DNA from: Opitutaceae bacterium
Lineage (GTDB): Bacteria; Verrucomicrobiota; Verrucomicrobiia; Opitutales; Opitutaceae
Length of the DNA: 55,893 nucleotides
NCBI GenBank assembly: GCA_016794625.1
Contig: JAEUGY010000076.1
Location: 1 to 55,893, forward strand
Direction: 5' to 3'
Below, one piece after another: positions 50,516-55,893 of this stretch (the stretch's first letter is position 1; each line of letters begins with the position of its first letter). Position numbers and translations under genes: made by a program. The notes beneath the pieces were generated by a model. It was not told where the DNA came from. It was given only the letters and a program-made list of their open reading frames with translations, and searched no databases.

Positions 50516-50556
50516 TTCCTGTGCAGCGCCTTTCCCTTTCCCGTACCTGACCTGGC

Positions 50557-51732
50557 ATGACTGAACCCTCCCTCCGCATCGGCATCGCCTGTTACCCGTC
50601 GGTGGGAGGCAGCGGCATTCTCGCCACCGCCCTTGGGGTCGACCTGGCTCGACGCGGACACGAGGTGCACTTCATCTCCTACGAGCGACCGTTCCGGCTG
50701 CCCCCCGACGAGCCGCGCGTCACCTTTCACCCGGTGCACATTCAGGGCTACGGGCTGTTCAAGCACCCCGACTACACCCTGCCCCTCGCCGTGAAAATGA
50801 CCGAGGTGGTGCGGGAACGCCGGCTGCACATCCTGCATGCCCACTACGCCGTGCCCCACGCCACCGCGGCCGTGCTCGCGCGCGACTGGCTGCCGGAGGA
50901 GCTCCGTCCCGGGGTGGTGGCCACGCTGCATGGTACGGACACGACGCTGCTCGGGCGCGATCCCGGCTACGCCCCCGCCATCCGCCACGCGCTGGGCAAG
51001 GTCGACGCCATCACCACGGTATCGGAATTTCTGCGTCGCGACACCGCCCGGCTGGTCGACATCGACCACCCCATCCAGGTCATCCCAAACTTCTTCACGC
51101 CGCGCCGCCCGCACCGCAGCCGCCGCGCCGTGCGCGCCGAGCTGGGACTGTGCGACCGCGAGGCCATGATCCTGCACATGTCGAATCTGCGGCCGGTCAA
51201 ACGCATCGACCTACTGCTCGAGGCCACGGCCCGCATCCGACCGCGCGAATCGTTCCGGCTCGTGGTCATCGCCGGCGGCGACTTCGCCCCCTTCCGCGAA
51301 CAGGTGCGGCGCCTCGGCCTCGAGGACCGCGTCGTCGTGCGGGAGAACGTGAGCCTGATCGAGGACTACGTCGCCGCCGCCGACCTCAGCCTCATCACCT
51401 CGGAGTCGGAGAGCTTCTGCCTCAGTATCCTTGAGGCCATGACGTTTGGCTGTCCCACCGTCGCCACCGCCGTCGGCGGCATCCCCGAGGTGATCGAACA
51501 CGGAAAGTCCGGGCTGCTCGTGCCTTTCGGCGATGCAGAGGGACTGGCCCGCGAGGTCGAGACGCTCATCGCCAGCCCCCGCCTGCGCACCACCCTCGGT
51601 CGCGCCGCGCAGACCCGCGCCCGCGACCTCTTCACCGCCGACCGGGTCGTGCCCGCCTACGTCGACCTCTACCACCGCGTCCGCGCCCACCGCGACGCCA
51701 TCGCCGCCCACCCCACCCTCCCCCAGATCTAG
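50557..51732 (+). CDS. bshA: N-acetyl-alpha-D-glucosaminyl L-malate synthase BshA
   Basis: The 391-residue GT-B glycosyltransferase (GT4) begins with the BshA-type IGIACYPSVGGSGILATALG. It continues with GHEVHFISYERPFRL, LHAHYAVPHATAAVLA, TLHGTDTTLLG and the C-terminal donor site ESFCLSILEAMTFGCPTVAT, including the E-x7-E motif. It joins GlcNAc from UDP-GlcNAc to L-malate, the first step of bacillithiol synthesis. As the last gene of the operon it is followed by a hairpin without a T-run and a repeat island. The order here is bshC-like, bshB1, bshA. Confidence 0.95.
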   Translation: MTEPSLRIGIACYPSVGGSGILATALGVDLARRGHEVHFISYERPFRLPPDEPRVTFHPVHIQGYGLFKHPDYTLPLAVKMTEVVRERRLHILHAHYAVPHATAAVLARDWLPEELRPGVVATLHGTDTTLLGRDPGYAPAIRHALGKVDAITTVSEFLRRDTARLVDIDHPIQVIPNFFTPRRPHRSRRAVRAELGLCDREAMILHMSNLRPVKRIDLLLEATARIRPRESFRLVVIAGGDFAPFREQVRRLGLEDRVVVRENVSLIEDYVAAADLSLITSESESFCLSILEAMTFGCPTVATAVGGIPEVIEHGKSGLLVPFGDAEGLAREVETLIASPRLRTTLGRAAQTRARDLFTADRVVPAYVDLYHRVRAHRDAIAAHPTLPQI

Positions 51733-51761
51733 GGCCAACGCGCGCCAGCCCCGGGGGGCTG

Positions 51762-51803
51762 GAAGTGCGAAGTGCGAAGGGCGAAGTTCGAAGAGTGAAA
51801 TTG
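51762..51803 (+). repeat. Heptamer array (GAAGTGC type, 6 units)
   Basis: Six units of 7 bp, including two exact GAAGTGC copies and variants GAAGGGC and GAAGTTC, begin 29 bp after the bshA stop. Confidence 0.8.
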
Positions 51804-51872
51804 AAGAAAGTGGCTGCGGCTTTAGCCGCATGATCTTAAGCGACCGCAGACAAAACGTATGGATTGGCCTCC

Positions 51873-51899
51873 GGTGGAGGGCGCCGCTCCGTCGGCGCC
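51873..51899 (+). repeat. Palindromic repeat A, copy 3
   Basis: Identical over 27 bp to 12629-12655, 39 kb away. Here it stands alone, without the inverted partner. Confidence 0.88.
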
Positions 51900-51939
51900 A
51901 TTCGCGGTTTGCCCCCGAGTTCCGAGAGACCCATCCGCA

Positions 51940-52000
51940 CTTCAGCATTAAAAGTTAAGCGTTCGGCGTTCAGCGTTCCCCTCTTCGTTCAGCGTTCCCC
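51940..52000 (+). repeat. Heptamer array (GTTCAGC type)
   Basis: Six phased 7-bp units of the CTTCAGC/GTTCGGC/GTTCAGC kind run to 51981. After a 5-bp interruption (TCTTC) two more units follow. The interruption breaks the phase once. Confidence 0.8.
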
Positions 52001-52030
52001 TCGTACACCCTTCCTTCCTTCCTTCTCATT

Positions 52031-52056
52031 GTAGGGCTGGCCCTAGCGGCCACGCC
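52031..52056 (+). repeat. Repeat B, copy 2
   Basis: Matches 12793-12818 except for one base (GGCCCTA here, GGCCCTC there). It is followed directly by the TTCACCGC hairpin. Confidence 0.87.
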
Positions 52057-52076
52057 TTCACCGCGTGAGCGGTGAA
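52057..52076. repeat. Perfect hairpin TTCACCGC-GTGA-GCGGTGAA
   Basis: Eight-base arms with a four-base loop. A shorter relative, CACCGC-TCC-GCGGTG, lies in the island at about 12857-12871, in the same order after repeat B. There is no T-run, so it is not a typical terminator. Confidence 0.75.
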
Positions 52077-52080
52077 ATTT

Positions 52081-52129
52081 GAAGGGCGAAGAGTGAACGA
52101 CGAGAAGTCCGCAGTCAGAAATCAGCCGT
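52081..52129 (+). repeat. Heptamer array (GAAGGGC grading into CAGCCGT)
   Basis: Seven phased units begin as GAAGGGC and GAAGAGT and drift into CAGAAAT and CAGCCGT while keeping the 7-bp period. The drift suggests an old array. Confidence 0.6.
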
Positions 52130-52175
52130 CAGTGTCCGAGAACCGGATAGTATATCTTGGTAGCACCCTTCCGCA

Positions 52176-52231
52176 CTTCAGCGTTCCGCGTTAAGAGTTC
52201 AGCGTTCAGCGTTCCGCGTTCCGCGGTCCCC
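52176..52231 (+). repeat. Heptamer array (GTTCAGC/GTTCCGC type, 8 units)
   Basis: Eight consecutive 7-bp units, including two GTTCAGC and three GTTCCGC. It ends 8 bp before the stop of the aldo/keto reductase gene. Confidence 0.85.
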
Positions 52232-52239
52232 CGCCCCGC

Positions 52240-53238
52240 TCACGCCCCGGCCAATATCTCCTCAATGCGGCCTTCCTCGTCCGAACCGAGCGGCGATTGC
52301 GACAGTCCGGCGTGGAGGTCTTCGATTTGCGACACCTTGCTCGCCCCGATCAGCACGGTCGTGATCTCGGAGCGGCGCAGCAGCCAGAGCATCGCGAGTT
52401 GTGCGAGGGTCGAGCCCCGTGCCTCCGCGACCTCGTTGAGAGCCCGGATTTTCTTCAGAAGCTCCGGAGTAATACGGTCACTCTTGAGAAAACCGGTCGG
52501 CTTGCCGGCGCGCGAGTCGGTCGGGATGCCGGCCAGGTACCGGTTGGTCAGCAATCCCTGCGCAAGGGGCGAGAACGGAATGCAGCCCACCCCGAGTTCT
52601 GCCAGCGAGGGCAGGAGCTCAGGCTCCACCCAGCGATTGAGCATATTGTAGACCGGCTGGTGAATAAGCAGTGGCACCCCGGCCTCGCGCAGGAGCATCG
52701 CCGCACGGCGGGTCATGTCGGCGGGATAGTTCGAAACCCCGGCATAGAGCGCTTTGCCGCTCCGCACCGCCTGCACCAAAGCACCCATCGTCTCTTCGAG
52801 CGGGGTCTCGGTGTCGGGACGATGGGAATAAAAGATGTCCACATACTCCAGGCCCATGCGCTTCAGGCTCTGGTCGAGTGAGGCGAGCAGGTACTTGCGC
52901 GACCCCATTTCGCCATAGGGCCCCGGCCACATGCGGTACCCGGCCTTGGTCGAAATGATCAGCTCATCGCGCAGGCCGCCAAAGTCCTCCTGCAGCAGGC
53001 GGCCAAAGTTCTCCTCCGCCGATCCCGGGGGCGGTCCGTAGTTGTTGGCCAAATCAAAGTGGGTGATGCCCAGGTCGAAGGCCCGGCGCAGCAGGAGTCG
53101 CTGGTTCTCCAGGGTGTCGACGCCTCCAAAGTTATGCCAGAGCCCGAGCGAGAGCCGGGGGAGCAGCAGTCCCGAGCGTCCGCAGCGCGCATAGGGGGTG
53201 GTCGAGTAGCGATCCGGGTGAGGTGAATAGAAGGCCAT
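52240..53238 (-). CDS. Aldo/keto reductase (YghZ/L-glyceraldehyde-3-phosphate reductase type)
   Basis: The product has 332 residues from the ATG complemented at 53236-53238 (MAFYSPHPDRYSTTPYARCG). The frame stays open to 53568, but the extension lacks any AKR feature and overlaps the divergent hydrolase gene. The catalytic tetrad is Asp62 and Tyr67 (FDLANNYGPP), Lys98 (ISTKAGYR) and His139 (YSHRPDTETP). The YghZ-type stretch RMWPGPYGEMGSRKYLLAS is present. Members reduce aldehydes such as methylglyoxal or L-glyceraldehyde-3-phosphate with NADPH. It is divergent from the dienelactone hydrolase gene across 72 bp. Confidence 0.93.
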   Translation of the reverse strand: MAFYSPHPDRYSTTPYARCGRSGLLLPRLSLGLWHNFGGVDTLENQRLLLRRAFDLGITHFDLANNYGPPPGSAEENFGRLLQEDFGGLRDELIISTKAGYRMWPGPYGEMGSRKYLLASLDQSLKRMGLEYVDIFYSHRPDTETPLEETMGALVQAVRSGKALYAGVSNYPADMTRRAAMLLREAGVPLLIHQPVYNMLNRWVEPELLPSLAELGVGCIPFSPLAQGLLTNRYLAGIPTDSRAGKPTGFLKSDRITPELLKKIRALNEVAEARGSTLAQLAMLWLLRRSEITTVLIGASKVSQIEDLHAGLSQSPLGSDEEGRIEEILAGA

Positions 53239-53310
53239 GGGACGAATCGTTTTGTCATGCCCGAGTGGCACCGGCATGACTAGCGCGTTTTTCAACCTTC
53301 GCCACCTGTC

Positions 53311-54102
53311 ATGACCCTCGCCGAAGCCCAACCGGTCGATCTGCCCACCCCCAAAGGTCCCATGCGGACCTACGTCTACGCCCCGACGGCCCCCGGAAAC
53401 TACCCGGGAATCCTCCTCTTCTCGGAGATTTTTCAGGTCACTGCACCGATCCGGCGCACCGCCGCCTTTCTTGCCGGCCACGGTTTCATCGTCGCGGTGC
53501 CGGAAATCTACCACGAATTTCTCCCGCCCGGGTCGGTTCTCGCCTACGATCAGGCCGGCGCCGACCAAGGCAACGCCCTCAAAACCACCAAAGAACTAGC
53601 CAGCTACGACGACGATGCCCGAGCGGTCATCGCCTACCTCCGCCAACATCCCCAAGGCACCGGCCACGTCGGCGTGCTCGGCATCTGCATCGGTGGGCAC
53701 CTCGCCTTCCGCGCCGCGATGAACCCGGAGGTCTCCGCGTCGGTCTGCTTCTACGCCACCGACATCCACAAGCGCGGCCTGGGGAAAGGGATGCAGGACA
53801 ACTCGCTCGATCGGGTGGGCGAGATCCGCGGTGAACTCATGATGATCTACGGCCGCCAGGATCCCCATGTTCCGGGCGAGGGGCGCGCCAAGGTCTACGC
53901 CGCTCTGGCCTCCGCCGGCACCCACTTCACCTGGCATGAATTCAACGGTGCCCACGCCTTCCTGCGCGACGAAGGCTACCGCTACGACCCCGAACTCGCC
54001 CACCTGACGATGGGCATGGCCGTCGCCCTCTTCCGCCGCAAACTCGGGCCGGGCGACACCCGAGCCCCCGCCCCCACCACCCCCTCCGAGTCCCGCCACT
54101 AG
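53311..54102 (+). CDS. Dienelactone hydrolase family protein
   Basis: The 263-residue cytosolic alpha/beta hydrolase has the dienelactone hydrolase triad: Cys126 in GICIGGH as nucleophile, Asp184 in YGRQDPHVP and His215 in NGAHAFLRDEG. The early strand GILLFSEIFQVTAPIRR carries the Glu that holds the cysteine in the resting state of DLH. Carboxymethylenebutenolidase is the named activity, but many members act on other esters. The C-terminal 20 residues are a Pro/Ser/Thr tail. The stop is followed by two heptamer arrays. Confidence 0.92.
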   Translation: MTLAEAQPVDLPTPKGPMRTYVYAPTAPGNYPGILLFSEIFQVTAPIRRTAAFLAGHGFIVAVPEIYHEFLPPGSVLAYDQAGADQGNALKTTKELASYDDDARAVIAYLRQHPQGTGHVGVLGICIGGHLAFRAAMNPEVSASVCFYATDIHKRGLGKGMQDNSLDRVGEIRGELMMIYGRQDPHVPGEGRAKVYAALASAGTHFTWHEFNGAHAFLRDEGYRYDPELAHLTMGMAVALFRRKLGPGDTRAPAPTTPSESRH

Positions 54103-54116
54103 GCGGGCGATCCGCA

Positions 54117-54158
54117 CTTCAGCGTTAAAAGTGGAGCGTTCCGCGTTCAGCGTTCCCT
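54117..54158 (+). repeat. Heptamer array (GTTCAGC type, 6 units), first of a pair
   Basis: Six units of 7 bp. Nearly identical to the array at 54222-54263; the two start exactly 105 bp apart, which is fifteen 7-bp steps. Confidence 0.85.
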
Positions 54159-54221
54159 CCTCTCTCTTCCCGTCGGTGCCTTCGGGCTCCCCCCGAGTCT
54201 CCATCCGGTCGGTCCGAACCC

Positions 54222-54263
54222 CTTCAGCGTTAGAAGTTGAGCGTTCCGCGTTCAGCGTTCCTC
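54222..54263 (+). repeat. Heptamer array (GTTCAGC type, 6 units), second of a pair
   Basis: Differs from the array at 54117-54158 at only a few bases in the same unit order, so the two look like one duplicated block. The spacer 54103-54342 holds no gene and little else besides this pair. Confidence 0.85.
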
Positions 54264-54342
54264 CCTCCCCCGCTCCGCTTCGTCTCCCAATCGTAACATC
54301 GCTCCGCTCGCCCCCGGCGACCCGGTCTGACATGCCCCATGC

Positions 54343-55632
54343 ATGCGTGTCATCCTCACGTCACACGGTTCAACGGGCGACATCTACCCGCTGATCGGCC
54401 TCGCAGTCGCGCTGCAGCGCGCCGGACACTCCGTGCGCTTCGCGACCATCCCGCACTACCGGGACGAGGTGCAGGCGGCAGGAGTTGAGTTCTATCCGCT
54501 CTGTCCCAACTGGGAACAGGCGGACCTGAGCTACTGGATGGGTCGTCTCCAAAAAATCCGCACGCCGATCTACCAGCTCCGCGAGCTCTATGTGGGCGCA
54601 CGCGCGCACATTCCGGAGATGCTCATCCGCATGGACGCCGCCCTCGCCGACGCCGATGTCCTCGTTTCCAGCTACCTCTTCCCCATGAACAAGGGGCTGG
54701 CGGACCGCCGCGGCGTTCCCTTCGCGACCTTTGCGTTCGCTCCCCACGTCATTCCCTCACCGGATTATCCACCGGAGAACCTGCCTTCGCCCGCCTGGCT
54801 GGGTCGGACCGTGCGACGCGCGTGGAACCGATGGTTGTGGAAATCCGCCAATGCCGTGGTTGACCGCGTGATCAACTCGGCCGTCGCCGAGCCGCTGCGA
54901 CAGGCGCGCCTGCCCAAAGTCCGCAACTTTTTCTCCAAACCCGCCGACTGCGTGCTGGTAGGGGTGTCCGATCTGCTCAAGCCTGTACACGCGGAGATCG
55001 ACCCGCGCTTTCATTTCACCGGGTATTGTCGCTGGCAGGCGCCCGAGAGTGCCTCCCTCGAAACCGAACTTCGAGCCTTCACGCGCGGTGAACAGGTTCC
55101 CGTGCTCACCTTTGGCAGCATGGTCTATGACAATCCCGGCGAAACCATGGAGCGCTTCGTGCGCGCCTGGCCCCGCGATCGCAAGATCATCGTCCAGCGC
55201 GGCTGGGCCCAGTTTCCAGCGCTCGGTGACGGCAGTCAAATTCGCGTCATCGGCAAGGTATCGCACGACCAGCTGTTTCGTCACGCCTCGGCCGTGATAC
55301 ATCATGGCGGCGCCGGCACCACCGCCAGCGCCCTGCATGCGGGAGTACCCCAGATCGTGGTTCCCCACATCGGCGACCAGACCTTTTTCGGCGGCGAGGT
55401 CGAACGTCTCGGCTGCGGATTCCGCCTCTCCAAACGCCGCTGGCCCGAACACCTCGCTGCCGCGCTCGATCGCCTCCTCGCCGCGCCCCAGCACGCCACC
55501 AGTGCCCTCCGCGTCCGCCAGCACCTCGCCAGCGAAAACGGACCCGCCCAAGCCATCGCCGTGCTCGAGCGCTTTGTGGACCTGGCCGGTTCCGATCACC
55601 CGAGGGGAGCCACCCTGAGCCCCGCGCGCTGA
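54343..55632 (+). CDS. UGT-type glycosyltransferase (GT1)
   Basis: The 429-residue GT-B protein starts MRVILTSHGSTGDIYPLIGLA, the acceptor-domain signature of sterol/macrolide glucosyltransferases. The donor-binding motif is ASAVIHHGGAGTTASAL followed by GVPQIVVPHIGDQTFFG near residues 315-350. Family members transfer a sugar from a nucleotide donor to lipids, sterols, hopanoids or antibiotics. No acceptor-synthesis gene is adjacent, so the acceptor is open. No signal peptide; the last 20 residues are a disordered tail. It is followed by 185 bp without a gene and then tRNA-Asp. Confidence 0.9.
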   Translation: MRVILTSHGSTGDIYPLIGLAVALQRAGHSVRFATIPHYRDEVQAAGVEFYPLCPNWEQADLSYWMGRLQKIRTPIYQLRELYVGARAHIPEMLIRMDAALADADVLVSSYLFPMNKGLADRRGVPFATFAFAPHVIPSPDYPPENLPSPAWLGRTVRRAWNRWLWKSANAVVDRVINSAVAEPLRQARLPKVRNFFSKPADCVLVGVSDLLKPVHAEIDPRFHFTGYCRWQAPESASLETELRAFTRGEQVPVLTFGSMVYDNPGETMERFVRAWPRDRKIIVQRGWAQFPALGDGSQIRVIGKVSHDQLFRHASAVIHHGGAGTTASALHAGVPQIVVPHIGDQTFFGGEVERLGCGFRLSKRRWPEHLAAALDRLLAAPQHATSALRVRQHLASENGPAQAIAVLERFVDLAGSDHPRGATLSPAR

Positions 55633-55769
55633 TTCCAAGGGATCACCGCTGCCCGGCCGGTGCGACCCCGAGCCGGCCCGGATTCGCACCGGATTTAACG
55701 CTAGTACCTTACTTCAATGGAGTTATCTCCAATCAGAGCGAATGCGCCCCGATCTTTCCAAAACAGCTC

Positions 55770-55797
55770 TTGACTCAGGTACCCACGAACCTAACGT
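55770..55797 (+). promoter_or_regulatory. Candidate promoter of tRNA-Asp
   Basis: TTGACT at 55770-55775 and TAACGT at 55792-55797 with a 16-bp spacer form a sigma70-like pair, 20 bp before the tRNA. The -10 box is a weak match, so this is tentative. Confidence 0.5.
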
Positions 55798-55817
55798 CCG
55801 CGCTCTTTCCCAATTTC

Positions 55818-55891
55818 GGGGTGGTAGCTCAGCTGGTTAGAGCGTCTGCCTGTCACGCAGAAGGTCGCGGGTTCGAGTCCCGTCCATCCCG
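55818..55891 (+). tRNA. tRNA-Asp (GTC anticodon)
   Basis: The cloverleaf closes fully. The acceptor stem is GGGGTGG with CCATCCC (one G-U pair), and the D arm is GCTC/GAGC. The anticodon stem TCTGC/GCAGA encloses the loop CTGTCAC with anticodon GTC. The T arm is GCGGG/CCCGT around TTCGAGT, and the discriminator is G. The window ends after two further C residues, so an encoded CCA tail is likely but its A is out of view. Confidence 0.95.
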
Positions 55892-55893
55892 CC

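Larger units (their letters stand above)
51733..52239. other. Repeat island, 507-bp spacer
   Basis: No gene is seen. Nearly the whole spacer consists of repeats: an 8-bp CCAGCCCC/GGGGCTGG hairpin at 51745-51762, heptamer arrays at 51762-51803, 51940-52000, 52081-52129 and 52176-52231, palindromic repeat A at 51873-51899, repeat B at 52031-52056, and a perfect TTCACCGC-GTGA-GCGGTGAA hairpin at 52057-52076. Confidence 0.78.

Noticed and set aside
51733-52239. CRISPR array
   Set aside because: The repeats are 7-bp units without spacers of uniform length, and there are no cas genes.
55633-55817. A terminator hairpin (TGGAG-TTAT-CTCCA) after the glycosyltransferase gene
   Set aside because: The stem has only five pairs and no T-run follows, so it is too weak to call.

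Overview
The window is about 56 kb of GC-rich, gene-dense chromosomal DNA from a Gram-negative heterotroph. The gene set suggests a verrucomicrobium close to Opitutaceae: a TonB receptor with an N-terminal MEKFEVSD-type stretch, an ECF sigma/Ser-Thr kinase pair, a GldA/F/G-type ABC locus with DUF4340 and AsmA-like genes, a sodium:solute symporter with a long charged loop, bacillithiol genes, and spacers full of heptamer and palindromic repeats. This placement is inference from gene content; there is no rRNA here. The only RNA gene seen is tRNA-Asp at the right edge.

Layout. 1-2090 (minus): a Ser/Thr kinase cut by the window edge, its ECF sigma factor, a small unknown and an EthD-like protein. 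2275-7139 (plus): fused ABC permease, EamA exporter, AGE-family epimerase and NERD membrane protein, followed by two small minus-strand genes. 8573-12074 (plus): a peptidoglycan-type block with a beta-lactamase-fold serine hydrolase, LD-carboxypeptidase and SpmA-SpmB fusion. 12183-15756: a small unknown, a repeat island, VOC and GFA genes, hisA (minus) and an M42 peptidase. 15928-22419 (minus): TonB receptor, then a lipoprotein-resB-ccsA cytochrome c maturation operon. 22526-27810 (minus): XRE regulator and a sugar-activation operon with an unusual GHMP-kinase/UDPGP fusion. 27882-38987 (plus): tightly packed nadC-birA-coaX, then ABC ATPase, permease, GldG-like, DUF4340 and AsmA-like genes. 39227-44406: hybrid histidine kinase and LacI-type regulator. 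44611-51732 (plus): PIG-L/LmbE protein, 50-aa membrane protein, symporter, compact BshC-like protein, bshB1 and bshA, mostly with overlapping starts. 52240-55891: aldo/keto reductase (minus), dienelactone hydrolase, glycosyltransferase and tRNA-Asp.

The most notable points are: (1) a 258-residue protein that keeps three BshC signatures (GQQ, DHD, IAGxGE) at half the usual length, directly upstream of bshB1-bshA; (2) a kinase-first fusion to a eukaryotic-type UDP-sugar pyrophosphorylase domain, next to a GalU-like protein with a degraded nucleotide loop; (3) ten intergenic arrays with a strict 7-bp period, interleaved with three palindrome families; (4) start codons that mostly follow pyrimidine-rich leaders instead of Shine-Dalgarno sequences. 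No transposase, phage gene or CRISPR array was seen.
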